Shown: piece by piece, positions 52,244-61,603 of the stretch
How the letters are laid out: every line of letters starts with the position of its first letter
Position numbering within the stretch: the stretch's first letter is position 1
From: Prorocentrum cordatum
Lineage: Eukaryota > Sar > Dinophyceae > Prorocentrales > Prorocentraceae
Reading direction: 5' to 3'
Assembly: GCA_963575745.1 (NCBI GenBank)
Contig: CAUYUJ010014632.1
Coordinates: 126,001 to 190,000 of the forward strand
Length of the DNA stretch: 64,000 nucleotides
Position numbers and translations under genes: made by a program
Notes under the pieces: generated by a model
Database searches by the model: none
Told to the model about the DNA's origin: nothing
What the model saw: only the letters and a program-made list of their open reading frames with translations

Positions 52244-55200
52244 TTGGGCTGGCAGTCTGAGAACTCTGGCTTCGTCCCGCAGGCTTTCGAGGTGCTCCTG
52301 AACAGAGGTTTTGGGAAGATTGTTGCTTCTGGTCGGGTCCCTCTGGAATGGCATCGAAGTCAGGGAGTAGCTCTTCATAAAAAACATGTTGAAGGAGCCA
52401 CCAGTAAGCGAGTTGTACATTTACTAGATGTGCTTGGCAAGGGTTTTTTCGCGTCGGCGATCAAGCGCGGCGTCTCTACCAGATTGGGAGATTGTGAAGA
52501 TGGGTTCTGCAAGGGACGAAGGAAGGAGGGAGCGATGCTGGTCCAGCAGTGCAGTATGTACAGAGTTCGTGCTTGTGGGCTGTCATGTCTCTTACAAGGC
52601 AAGGACATGGCCAACGCTTTTGCTTCGTCTTCCTGGGCAGCTCTTGAGGAGGCTAATTGTGAACTTTTGAATCCTGGTGAGCGTGTTTATGGGATGCAGC
52701 GGTATCAAGAAGCCGCAGTGCGTTTACCGATTGAGGGGGGGAATGTGACGGTCAAAACCAGGGTGGGAGCTCTTATGGGGGATCCATACGCTGTGCATGG
52801 CTTCTGTCGAGCTTTTCGGCCTGCAATTGATGCCTGGCAGAAGCAGCAGATAGATTTCGACCCGGTGGCGGATGCTCTGGTGACTCAACACCCCTTCCTT
52901 CCCGATGTTCGAGTTGATTTGTCTTTAACGAAGTACGCCGACGACACTGAGAAGCTTTTCATCGAAACTCCCTGGGTCCGAAATGATGTGCTTTGTATTC
53001 CATGGACTGGACGTTATCAAGCTGTTCGGGGATTCGGAGCGGGAGTTTTTGAGCTGTGTCATAAAGCTATGCATTCTAGTAGTTTACTCGATCGTTGTCT
53101 TGAAGCCCGTGGATATAAACAAAACGCCTCGAAGCAGAGCAACCTGTTTTCGCTGGTGGGTGTGGGGTCTGGGATCGGTCGCAAATTGCTAAAAAAGCCT
53201 GGCCTTCCGATCGAGGGGACCATCCACGAGGTCAAAAGAAGTCTTGGGGGACAAATACATTTTAGAGGTTCGTCGACGGCGGAGATCACAAAGCGTCTAG
53301 AGGCTATTCAGAAGGCTTTTCATCAGGCTGGTCGTTTTTGGAGGTTGCATGGTATTCCCTGGCGCTGGAGACGGTGCATGTTTCTCGCTAGATGTGTTAA
53401 TGCTGCTCGAGCGAATCTGGAGGCGTTTATCGTGTCCGATTGGGACTTTCGGCGTCTGGATTCTGCTCTTGTCAAGTACGCTAGAGTTTTGATGCGTGGG
53501 AGGGCTTCAGATGACTCGGGGTCGCACATGAAGACGATGACTAACGATGACGTTCTGAGGCATTGGAAGCTTGTCCCCACGCGATTGGAGTGTCAGGTCA
53601 TTCGCACTAAGTGGCTGCAGGCCTGGATCCGCAACCCGCGCAATCATGTACAGGAAGTTACGGTGGTCTTTGGACGGCTCTCTTTTGAACTGCACGACAC
53701 CGTCGACCACGTCTCTGGCAGGGTCACTGCTCGTGCGAATCCGTGGGCTGTTCAGGCCTGGAGCGACTGTGTGGATCTCTGCAGAGTCTATGAAAGAGAT
53801 GATCTACTCGATGCTGCTGCTGGGTCTATCGCTTTTTTCTTCCATGATAGAGATGCTGCTCACGATTTCTGCTCCCTGGACCCCTCGGTGCTCAGAAAGG
53901 AGTTCCTGTCAGTCAAGATAGCTCCCCCTGGGTTCGTGGCTCCAGAGGTTCCTGAAGTGGGTCCTGAAGTTCAGCGAGTTGATGAATGTACCTATAAGTG
54001 TTTGATGTCTCGGGGGAACCAAGTTTGTGGGGAAGTATTCTCGTCTCATCGGGGCCTCTTGGAACACGTTCGTCACGGGCACGGGATCCGTAACTTGTCT
54101 TCCCTCTTGGTGAGCTCCAATAGATGCCCCAACTGCCTCGAGATTTTCGCGAGTAAGATGCTGGCGGCTAGACACTTGTCTGGGTCTTTGGGACGTGGAT
54201 ATTGTCTTAAGGGACGCGCTTATGCTCTCAATGCTAGTGGGGCCTCCTCCTACAGTTGCCAGATATGTGAGTTCGACGGGGGGTCCGAGCTCGACTTGTT
54301 CCAGCACGTCCGAAGCCATTTCCCTCAGTTCCTGGGTGTTTGGGATTGCTGCGCTCACAAGTTCATCACTCATGCCCGAAGTGACGGCGATGCCCGCCTG
54401 GATGGGCAAGAGGGTCGCGATGGCTTCGTCGGAGCCCGCACTCAAGAGAGCGGCAACCGGTGCTCAGGCGGCGGCGGGGGGAGAAGACGGTGGCAACGGC
54501 GGCGGTCGGCAACCCCCTCGTGGAGGCCAGCGGCGTCAGGACGTGGACAGTCTGACCGAGGCCGTGGCCAAGCTCGAGCTGGCGAACTCGGCCGACCTGC
54601 GCATGATGCTAGGCGCTATGCTCACGTCTTTCCTGGTGCCGCTCGAGGTCGCAGTAATTCAGGACTTGCTCGAGGCTGGTCAGCAGTACAACGCAGAGTC
54701 GCAAGCGTGGGCGAAGGAGAAGAAAGAGGCCGTGGCCCGTTCCGAGGACCCCCCGCCCAACCCGCAAGGCCCGCCACACCTCGTGCTGTACGGAGTGGCC
54801 CTTCATCACATCATTTCGAACATCGAGGCGGAGAAGGCGGGGGACCCCAACATAGTTCTTCTAAAGGAGTTCTGGGAGCAGCACATGTCGAAGGAGGGAG
54901 GAGACCAGAAAGCAGCAGAACACTTCAAGGTTCTCAAGGTAAAGCGTACCAAAAAGATCGAGGGGAAGCCCGAGCTAGTGAAAGTGCAGATGATGATGGA
55001 GAACTCTCCAGTCGCGGTGGCCTTCAAGAGCGAGTTCGAGAGTCTTCTATCGGAGAAGGGAGGGAAGAAGATGCTCGGAGGCGCGCCGAGGGGGGCCCTG
55101 GAGAGAGAGGTGCAGACCATCCTCGATCGGCTGAGGCGGCAGCGTTCATGAAGAGTGAGAGGTTCAGGGAGCTCCATGGTAGAGGCCTTCTAAGTGAGCG

Positions 55201-55276
55201 GGGCAGGGATTTAGCTTCCAGAATTTTTTCGAGCCCTAGCCAACCTAATTCAAGCCTTCTTGGAGACCCCCCCTAG
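52244..55276 (+). CDS. Reverse transcriptase of a non-LTR retroelement with C-terminal zinc fingers (5' partial)
   Basis: Encodes a reverse transcriptase that would copy the element RNA into the target. Numbering from the TTG at 52244: fingers motif about 30-75 (LLDVLGKGF at 60-68), GFCKGRRKEGA at 87-97, motif A with D121 in GKDMANAF, motif B GALMGDP at 175-181, motif C YADD at 231-234. Both motif C aspartates are present. Three Cys/His fingers follow at about 582-613, 628-654 and 672-692; the third is CxxC-x12-H-x3-H. There is no ATG before residue 98. The frame is open back to a TGA at 52061, across the CCT array, so the true N-terminus is lost. After about residue 725 the frame is Arg/Gly/Ser-rich and lies over a better-looking frame, so the real protein probably ends near 54430 although the stop is at 55276. 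No host gene alternative fits. Confidence 0.85.
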   Translation: MGWQSENSGFVPQAFEVLLNRGFGKIVASGRVPLEWHRSQGVALHKKHVEGATSKRVVHLLDVLGKGFFASAIKRGVSTRLGDCEDGFCKGRRKEGAMLVQQCSMYRVRACGLSCLLQGKDMANAFASSSWAALEEANCELLNPGERVYGMQRYQEAAVRLPIEGGNVTVKTRVGALMGDPYAVHGFCRAFRPAIDAWQKQQIDFDPVADALVTQHPFLPDVRVDLSLTKYADDTEKLFIETPWVRNDVLCIPWTGRYQAVRGFGAGVFELCHKAMHSSSLLDRCLEARGYKQNASKQSNLFSLVGVGSGIGRKLLKKPGLPIEGTIHEVKRSLGGQIHFRGSSTAEITKRLEAIQKAFHQAGRFWRLHGIPWRWRRCMFLARCVNAARANLEAFIVSDWDFRRLDSALVKYARVLMRGRASDDSGSHMKTMTNDDVLRHWKLVPTRLECQVIRTKWLQAWIRNPRNHVQEVTVVFGRLSFELHDTVDHVSGRVTARANPWAVQAWSDCVDLCRVYERDDLLDAAAGSIAFFFHDRDAAHDFCSLDPSVLRKEFLSVKIAPPGFVAPEVPEVGPEVQRVDECTYKCLMSRGNQVCGEVFSSHRGLLEHVRHGHGIRNLSSLLVSSNRCPNCLEIFASKMLAARHLSGSLGRGYCLKGRAYALNASGASSYSCQICEFDGGSELDLFQHVRSHFPQFLGVWDCCAHKFITHARSDGDARLDGQEGRDGFVGARTQESGNRCSGGGGGRRRWQRRRSATPSWRPAASGRGQSDRGRGQARAGELGRPAHDARRYAHVFPGAARGRSNSGLARGWSAVQRRVASVGEGEERGRGPFRGPPAQPARPATPRAVRSGPSSHHFEHRGGEGGGPQHSSSKGVLGAAHVEGGRRPESSRTLQGSQGKAYQKDRGEARASESADDDGELSSRGGLQERVRESSIGEGREEDARRRAEGGPGERGADHPRSAEAAAFMKSERFRELHGRGLLSERGRDLASRIFSSPSQPNSSLLGDPP
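54372..55151 (+). CDS. Overlapping downstream ORF of the retroelement, unknown function
   Basis: The frame is +1 relative to the RT frame. Possible ATGs lie at 54372, 54390, 54402 and 54420; the last gives 243 residues starting MASSEPALKRAATG. A Gly-rich linker is followed by a well-mixed sequence with amphipathic-looking stretches (DSLTEAVAKLELA, EVAVIQDLLEAGQQY), a Lys-rich middle (KVLKVKRTKKIEGK) and a basic C-terminus (ILDRLRRQRS). No Cys/His knuckle is seen. Its composition is much more protein-like than the RT frame over the same bases. It could be a second retroelement protein, the C-terminal part of the RT reached by frameshift, or the first ORF of another copy. I do not recognise the family. 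Confidence 0.6.
   Translation: MPEVTAMPAWMGKRVAMASSEPALKRAATGAQAAAGGEDGGNGGGRQPPRGGQRRQDVDSLTEAVAKLELANSADLRMMLGAMLTSFLVPLEVAVIQDLLEAGQQYNAESQAWAKEKKEAVARSEDPPPNPQGPPHLVLYGVALHHIISNIEAEKAGDPNIVLLKEFWEQHMSKEGGDQKAAEHFKVLKVKRTKKIEGKPELVKVQMMMENSPVAVAFKSEFESLLSEKGGKKMLGGAPRGALEREVQTILDRLRRQRS
55148..55276 (+). CDS. 42-residue tail ORF overlapping the previous stop (ATGA)
   Basis: The ATG at 55148 overlaps the TGA at 55149-55151. The frame is that of the RT and runs 42 codons to TAG at 55274. Such stop-start overlaps are known to support re-initiation in some non-LTR elements. It may be nothing more than the end of the long RT frame, or the start of a lost next ORF. Confidence 0.3.
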   Translation: MKSERFRELHGRGLLSERGRDLASRIFSSPSQPNSSLLGDPP

Positions 55277-55665
55277 TATTCAGGGCTCGGTTGGAGCGAA
55301 ATCGGGGGGGAAGGGCTCCAGAGATATAGTAGCCAGAGATGCCAGTGGAGGCCCATTAGTAGAGCACCGTCGTGAGCCTCGAACTAAGGGTCGGGGTCGC
55401 AAGGGAAGAGGGAGGTAGTGCTTTTCGGGCGGCTGCCTCTGGCCGCGTGCCTCCACTGAGGCATGCTGCTCATAGAGCCCGTGCAGTCCTTGCTGCCAGA
55501 GTTCCCACTCTAGCAGCGTATAAGCTAGTCAGTAGCTGCGCAGGAGCGGTCTCAGGCAACTCTGTCTTTTAGTCAGTGGTGTTTGTGAAGTTTTGTATGT
55601 CTGATTTGACACAGCTTTGAGGTGGAAGAATCATTCGCTCCCAATGGCGCTAAGGTCTAAGGTCT
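55277..55665 (+). other. 3' non-coding region of the retroelement
   Basis: A 66-residue frame (55372-55572) has no motif. The tail ends with the 7-bp word CTAAGGT repeated, then CT, then the CCT array. Short tandem words at the 3' end are common in non-LTR elements that lack poly(A). Confidence 0.55.
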
Positions 55666-55715
55666 CCTCTCCTCCTCCTCCTCCTCCTCCTCCTCCTCCT
55701 CGCCCTCCTCTTCTT
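55666..55715. repeat. (CCT)n microsatellite at the 3' edge of the retroelement
   Basis: CCTCTCCTC followed by a clean CCT array, on the same strand as the array at the 5' edge. Confidence 0.9.
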
Positions 55716-55722
55716 CTACACT

Positions 55723-55889
55723 GAAGGGGCCCTGGGGCACACAAACAGATACACACGAAAAAAACAGATTCCCCATAGTTTCTAATAATTTTTCTGGGTT
55801 TCTGTCCTGCCCCCAACTTCCCATATATTTTCCCATATCTTCTGGGGAATCGGCGATTCATTGTGTCTGTGTGTTTCTTCCCCTCCTGA
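55723..55889 (-). repeat. 165-bp dispersed repeat, copy C1
   Basis: GAAGGGGCCCTGGGGCACAC to CCCCTCCTGA. It is the first half of a 336-bp tandem pair with copy C2. Confidence 0.85.
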
Positions 55890-56058
55890 AGCACCGACGC
55901 GCGCATGCACCTCGGTGATCAAAATGCGAGTCTGGGTTAAGGAGTAAGCATCAGTGGCAATATGCAATCTGTTGCATTGCGTCCTGCCCTCTGTGGGGGG
56001 AGGAGGCGGTCCTGCCCTTTGTGGGGGTGAGGCAAGGGCCGTCGGTGCGCGCAACACC
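55890..56058 (+). repeat. Linker unit between copies C1 and C2, repeated after C2
   Basis: AGCACCGACGCGCGCATGCA, CGGTGATCAAAATGCGAGTC and CAGTGGCAATATGCAAT recur at 56222-56310, so linker plus repeat form a 336-bp tandem unit. Confidence 0.8.
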
Positions 56059-56221
56059 GAAGGGGCCCTGGGGCACACAAACAAACACACACGAAGAAAC
56101 ATATTCCCCATCTTTTCTCATATTTTCGGGGGTTCTGTCTTGCCCCCAACTTCCCATATGTTCCCATATTTTTCTGGGGAATCGGCGATTCATTGTGTCT
56201 GTGTGTTTCTTCCCCTCCTGA
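56059..56221 (-). repeat. 165-bp dispersed repeat, copy C2
   Basis: GAAGGGGCCCTGGGGCACAC to CCCCTCCTGA. Nearly the same as C1 apart from small indels. Confidence 0.85.
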
Positions 56222-56310
56222 AGCACCGACGCGCGCATGCACCTCGGTGATCAAAATCCGAGTCTGGGTAGAGGAGTGTTGAAGCACCAGTGGCAATATG
56301 CAATATGTGG

Positions 56311-57528
56311 CATTGCGTCCCGCCCTTTGCGGGGGGAGGAGGCGGTCCTGTCCCGTCTGGAAGTCAAACTGTCGGGGATTGGGGGCCAAGCGGGGCCAAA
56401 CCAACCCCTGCCCGCGACAGTCAAGGCAAACAAAAAAAACGCCGGTTGCTCAAAACACGCCGATGCAATGTGTTCTTGGGCAATCACATCCACCTTAATA
56501 CCGCAAGGCACCGAATCATGATGCATCAATACACTTATACGTCGAGATGTCAAGACATCAACACGTCAGTGCACAAACTCATCAAGACATCAACACGTCC
56601 AGACATACACGCATCCCCTCCCCCGCACCTCCCCTCGTCACCACCTCCCCTGCTCCATCACCCTCCCCACGGTCCCCCACCACCTCCACCCACACCATTA
56701 CCCCACGGGGGGGGGGGCATGACAGGTCAGCATGGACTCGGGAAATCAGACCGAATCGAAGTGCGTGCCGGATTGGGCTGCACAGGCACGAAATCGGAAT
56801 CGAATCGAATCGGCCGCGCCAGAATGCACGATGGTACCGCAAGAATCGGGGCCGCATCGGATCGTTCGAATATCGGCCAGCCGAAATCTATATCGAACCG
56901 AGTTGTACGGATCGAAAATGACACGCACATCCGTCGTCGAACTTCTTTCACATCGAGGCGTCCCTGAGGCCTGGACCCCTTCCCAGGGACCGGCTTCTCT
57001 TTCCCAGTGGATAAATACATATAACTACCCCATGGCCTGGCTGGGGAGGCCACCAGAGGCCCAACATTTCAAAAACCTTCCTTTTGTGACTTCTTCCATC
57101 GCGAGCCAAAGGGCGCATCCAGGGAGTCGAAGCACAGGTGGTGTCAGGGGGGGCCTGAGCGTTGGCGTCGGAATCGGCTGCTTCCCAACTGATGGGAATG
57201 AGAATGCCAAGGAGGAGGATGCCAAGAAGGAGGAGGAGGAGGAGAACGAGAGAAAGACCGACGACGACGACGACGAGGCGACTGCGCATGCCCGCTGGCG
57301 GTTTTGGCCGTCGTTCGGTGCTCGTTCTGGGGACCTTCTTGGAGCTGCTCGCTCCACTCATGCGTCAATGCTGCGTCAGACGTCCGTCGACTCGAAACGA
57401 GCTTGAATCTGTCGGGCCGGAATCGAGCCAGAGTCGACCTGGAGTCGAACTGGAGCGGAACAGAAACGCGATGTGGGCCACGGAAGCAAGACAAAACAAA
57501 CAGAGAAGGGGGATGCGGATGAGGATCA
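56311..57528. other. Unassigned spacer
   Basis: 56740-56900 is a degenerate GAATCGAATCGG stretch. 56960-57060 resembles the GGGACCGG family (TTCCCAGGGACCGGCTTC). No gene. Confidence 0.3.
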
Positions 57529-57604
57529 GGATGAGGAGGAGGAGGAGGGGGAGGAGGAGGAGGAGGAGGAGGAGGGGGAGGAGGAGGAGGACGACGGGGA
57601 GGAG
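57529..57604. repeat. (GGA)n microsatellite
   Basis: GGA array with GGGGGAGG interruptions. Confidence 0.9.
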
Positions 57605-58076
57605 AAACTCAACAAACAACCATCTGACCTTCTTCCTTCATCCCCGCTCCTTCCTCTCTCCCCCGCTCCTCCCCTGCCGGGTCGGGCAGGGAGTAGAGCG
57701 AGCGCAAAGAGGGGGGAAGGAACAAAAGAACGCCGCGCGCCCGTCCTGCCGCCGTTCGGCATGTGCACCAGCCAGGCGTCCTCCTCACACTGGTTCCCAA
57801 AGCTCCGCCGCCGTCCCGTGCCGAGCCCCTGGCCATCACCGTTTCTGCCCTGTCGTCGCAGCCTTTTTTTTGACGCTTGGAGAACTGGGGGACAGCGCCT
57901 GCGCGCACGTGTGTGAACAAACATAGAAGGACGACTCAGGCCCGCAACAGCGAGGCAGGCCTGGCTGGCGCAGCTGAAACAAAAATGTCGCAGCCCTCCT
58001 CCTCCTGGCCCTCCACCCCCCTTTCTCGCCCTCGTCGTCCCGATGTGCCACCCCTCTCCGCCGCCCGCCAGCTCCT
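57605..58076. other. Pyrimidine-rich spacer
   Basis: No gene recognised; frames on both strands are compositional. Confidence 0.25.
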
Positions 58077-58208
58077 GGCCATTGCTCGGACGTCCATTCA
58101 ATGTGTTTTTCTTGTCGGTGTCGTGCGTGGCTTCTTCGCCAAAGGATCAGGGATGCTCCTCGATGGCCCTCGCCGAAAGAAAAAAATGCACACGCCCGAG
58201 CGATGCCA
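58077..58208. mobile_element. ATCGCTCGGACGT-ended element, short copy
   Basis: CCATTGCTCGGACGTCCATT is mirrored by TGCACACGCCCGAGCGATGCC, with inner GTCGGTGTCG and CCCTCGCCGAAAG. The same ends delimit 60945-61217. Confidence 0.7.
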
Positions 58209-58925
58209 AGGCTCCGTCTCTCCTCGCCCGACCTCCTCCTCGCCCGCTGTGGTGCCCCGCCTCCTCTCCCGCGTTGCCTTGGCTGCTCCTGCCCGGTGCC
58301 GCTCCCGGCCTCCCCGGGTCGCTGCCGGCGGCGCTCGCCCTCGCCCGTCGTGTCTCCCGGACGGCTCTCTTCGCACCCGTGCAGCGCAAGCTGACCCCCA
58401 GGTCCTCCTAGCTCATCTCCCACACCGCCCTCGCCGACCTGAAACGACCGTCTCCTTGCAGCTCGCACCCAGACCAACGGAAGAATGGACGGACTCAGCG
58501 CTGCACCCATTCCGCGACACGCCGTGCTGCGTGAGAGTTCTGGACGCATCGACGAGCTTCTCCAGATAAGCCCAAACACCACAACGTCCACAACGACGAC
58601 ACACAGTGGCGCCGATGTACTGCATCACCATCAAGATCGACGTCGTCGTCATCACTGTCAGCTTCGCCCTAGTCACCATTACTATTACCATAGTCGTTAT
58701 GATAAGCATCTCGTTCATCTCGCTATGAAGGGAAAGAAGTCGTGATAGTTTTCGCATCGTGCAACACTGGTGTTTCATCCCAAACTCCTGTGTTGACAGT
58801 CTGATGTCCCCATAAGGGCACAGATGGGCGAACACCTGCAATGAACAACCTTATGTGAAGAGTCCTCCTTACTTCCCACGTAGTTTCGTGTGACGCATCC
58901 ACCTCCTACCTCCAGCGTTCCCTCT
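58209..58925. other. Unassigned spacer
   Basis: Pyrimidine-rich to 58440. 58570-58680 has ACGACG and CATCACCATC words. No gene. Confidence 0.25.
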
Positions 58926-59240
58926 TCCAAACTCAAACTCATCCATGCTCAGACTTTGTGACAATCAGAACCAGTCGCACTCAGAATCACTGAAACCCAG
59001 AAACACTCACACCCAGACTCACTCGCGCTCAAATTCACCCATGCTCAGCTCAGATTGTTCTACTCGGACCGCACAAACAATCATATCCACTTGTACTGAG
59101 ACCCATTAATACTTCGACCCAATCAAACTCCGCCCACTCACACGCATATCCACTCGTACTCAACTTAGTCATAACCGGGCTCACACACATGCCGCTCACA
59201 CTCTGGTCAGCCACGCTCAGGGCCATGCATATTCAGACTG
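58926..59240. repeat. Degenerate ACTCACACCCAGA minisatellite
   Basis: CACTCAGAATCACTGA, CACACCCAGACTCACTC and CACCCATGCTCAG words at about 15-bp spacing. Confidence 0.55.
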
Positions 59241-60135
59241 GCACCAATATTCACCCACACAAAAATATCATCAAGACCTGGACCCACGCACAATTGCTTG
59301 TCGTTCTCAGACTCGGCCATGATCGCTGCGTCGAAGCATGCGTAGCACTTGAGCGCCCCAAATGGGAGCCGCCAAAGGATATCTCACAACCTGTTCCCGC
59401 TCAGAGTGCCAGGATGCTTCGGGAGGTTCTCTCATTTGGCGTCTCCGACTCCTCGTTTCTTTGAAAGCCCCAAAGGTCACCACACAGCTGGCAAAAACCG
59501 AAACTTTGGGCACTCCTGGGAGGAGCCGCCTGATCACCGCGGTGAAGCAGGCGCAGCAGTGGAGCACCCCGAGAAGGAGCCGCCATGGGAGCATCTCAGG
59601 GCCAAAACTGCGGGGAAGCCCCGCGATATGGCGTAGCGACAAAAAACCTGCACCATCGCGAATCTGGTCTCCAGAGGTAAGCCGTCCAACTGGCCACCGC
59701 CGGAAGCCTAGTAGAGCTTCCTGACGTGCTGTCGGCACCAAGAACAACTCAGGATGCCACAGGGAAAAGACCGAGAGCATGAGATCATGATCAAACATGT
59801 TGAGAAGTGTGTGTTGCCACGTTTAAGGTTATGTTGTTTCCCAAGAGTGAATCCACAGAAACCTGGCAACTACAGCTATGAGGCAGAACAACACCTCATG
59901 ATCTAATGCTCGGGGTCAAAATCTGAATTGTCAAAACGAATGGTCAACTATGGAGCAAACTTGCGACAACCAGGCCTGGGATACCACTTTGTCCGCCTAG
60001 ATCGGGGCGGCCATCTAGCTCCAACTTGCGCGCGACTTCAGCTCACCTGAGGCTCCCGACCAAACTCGACTTGGCAAGTCGCGACCAGATCCTCGAACAC
60101 CACCTGCTGCACTTGTTTTCGATCTGGCGCGACCT
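59241..60135. other. Unassigned spacer
   Basis: Less repetitive and more AT-balanced than the surroundings. A 163-residue minus frame (59307-59798) overlaps 120- and 95-residue plus frames; none shows a motif. Confidence 0.25.
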
Positions 60136-60182
60136 GTGACGGCCCCCAGGGCCCGTCACCAGGCGAGAACGCATGGCGGAAA

Positions 60183-60348
60183 CACAATGATGGGCCTGTT
60201 TTCCACCACCACCACCAAAAGTTGGAGGGGGAGGGGGTCCTCCTTCTCCTCCTCCTCCTCCTACTCCTCCTCTTCCTCGCCCTCCTCCTCCTCTTTCCCC
60301 CTTCCAACTTATGGTGGTGGTGGTGGAAAACGGGTTCATCACACAATG
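60183..60348. mobile_element. Foldback element with CCACCACCACC arms and a CCT core
   Basis: CTGTTTTCCACCACCACCAC then CAAAAGTTGGAGGGG is mirrored by CCCCCTTCCAACTTATGG then TGGTGGTGGTGGAAAACGGG. Outer words CACAATGATGGG and CATCACACAATG also pair loosely. The core is a CCT microsatellite of about 60 bp. Confidence 0.78.
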
Positions 60349-60489
60349 CGACGCCTGGATCTCGGCAGAGATGCATCGAGCGAGCATTCTCAATGTGCAC
60401 CTCTGATGCTGCCGCGGGGGTCTCCCGGCTCCTGCCTGGAGGACGACCCCCCCCCCAAAGGCGAGGCCAGCACACGAGGATCACATGGG

Positions 60490-60603
60490 GTACGGAGAAA
60501 TCGAGAATCTCTGAGATCTGGCGGATCTGGGGGATGTATCGGGCGCCGCGGCCTTCTCAGAACGTTCCTGAACGCTCGGGAACGGATCTATCCTCGTCCT
60601 AGC
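60490..60603 (+). repeat. TCTGAGATCTGGCGG dispersed repeat, copy
   Basis: TCTCTGAGATCTGGCGGATC, GGGCGCCGCGGCCTTCTCAG and GAACGCTCGGGAACGGATC follow the 14.0- and 23.5-kb copies. Confidence 0.65.
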
Positions 60604-60944
60604 CCCGAAAGTCGCTATAAGGATGGGCCGAAGGGGCAAGGATGCAGAAGGGCACACCTGGGAAGGTCGCCCATCCCCTACTGGGAAGCGTGCGCCTATA
60701 CACCGACCGGTTCGGGGCGATGTTTTGCTGAGTGCGTGGGCCAAAACGGCGTTAGCGCAGTTGCCGACAGAGGGCGCGCATGCCATGCGCCCCGTCTGGG
60801 GCGCGTTTGGGCAGGGTTGACCGATCCCCCCCCCCGGCCGCACGGAGGGGTGGGGGTGGGCGAGAGGGGGTGGGCAGGCTGCCCCTCCCCCTGCCGCCCA
60901 CCTGTCGCACTGCTGCTGCTGCTAATCCCAGCACGCCCGAGTCT
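60604..60944. other. Unassigned spacer
   Basis: No gene recognised. Confidence 0.25.
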
Positions 60945-61217
60945 CGCCATCGCTCGGACGTCCATTCCCCCGATGGTCCTCGCCGACAAAGAATGGGACG
61001 CACAGAGGCATACTACTATATGTCCTCCTTGGAGGCGTGCGTCCGACCCGAACATATAGTACACCAATCTTGGATTGTAGCCAGCAAGCGCCCGCCACGA
61101 CGCACATACTATGAGATTTCTCGGTGCGCGCGTCGCCCCCGGGGGGGGGGCGACGCACACATAGTCTAAGTATGCTGGGGGGACGCCAAACAAATGCACA
61201 CGTCCGAGCGATGCCAA
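60945..61217. mobile_element. ATCGCTCGGACGT-ended element, long copy
   Basis: GCCATCGCTCGGACGTCCAT is mirrored by TGCACACGTCCGAGCGATGCC. The interior holds further inverted words (ACATACTATGAG / CACATAGTCTAAG, and GTCGCCCCC / GGGGGCGAC), so extra palindromes appear to be nested inside. Confidence 0.72.
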
Positions 61218-61457
61218 GCAATGGGGCGGGAGGAGGACGCCCCGATCTCAGGGGGGAGGGGCGGCGTCCTGTCTGGAGGACCTCCGCAAGATCGTCACCA
61301 GCTGGCCGTTCAGGCTGTAGCGGCTGCCGCGCTCCTGGGGGCCGAACAGACAGCTACCGCTATACTCGGACGTGTGTTAGCGTCGAGCCCTCCCTCACTC
61401 GAACAAACATCGGCAGCAACAAAGGCGTCATGAGCTGCCAGCAGGCCATCACTAAAC

Positions 61458-61603
61458 TTAGGTCGGGCAAGTCCTCCTGCAGGCGGATGTTCAAAGAAAC
61501 ATAGAAAATACTAAACCATACAAGAAATAGTGGAACCATAGTCCCCAGATGATGTTTAACTATTCTCGAATATTCCTCCTGTAGTGGGACAGGCCCGACT
61601 TCC
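61458..61603 (+). mobile_element. 8-bp-TSD MITE family, copy without a clear duplication
   Basis: TTAGGTCGGGCAAGTCCTCC and GTGGGACAGGCCCGACTTCC are the family ends, with the internal GTCCCCAGATGATG word. The flanking octamers CACTAAAC and CACTGGCG agree only in CACT. Confidence 0.72.

Larger units (their letters stand above)
52131..55665 (+). mobile_element. 5'-truncated non-LTR retroelement
   Basis: Composition changes sharply at 52131 from CCT repeat to ordinary codon-like sequence and changes back at 55666. The element carries the RT frame, a second overlapping frame and about 390 bp of non-coding 3' sequence ending CTAAGGTCTAAGGTCT. The octet-plus-one CCTCTCCTC abuts both ends (52122-52130, 55666-55674); it could be a target duplication, but the flanks are low-complexity. 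No LTRs are seen. No endonuclease domain is visible, as expected if the 5' part is missing or if a C-terminal nuclease is unrecognised. Confidence 0.8.

Noticed and set aside
54420-55276. C-terminal 285 residues of the RT frame as real protein
   Set aside because: Arg/Gly/Ser-rich shadow of the better +1 frame. Kept within the CDS coordinates only because the first stop is at 55276.
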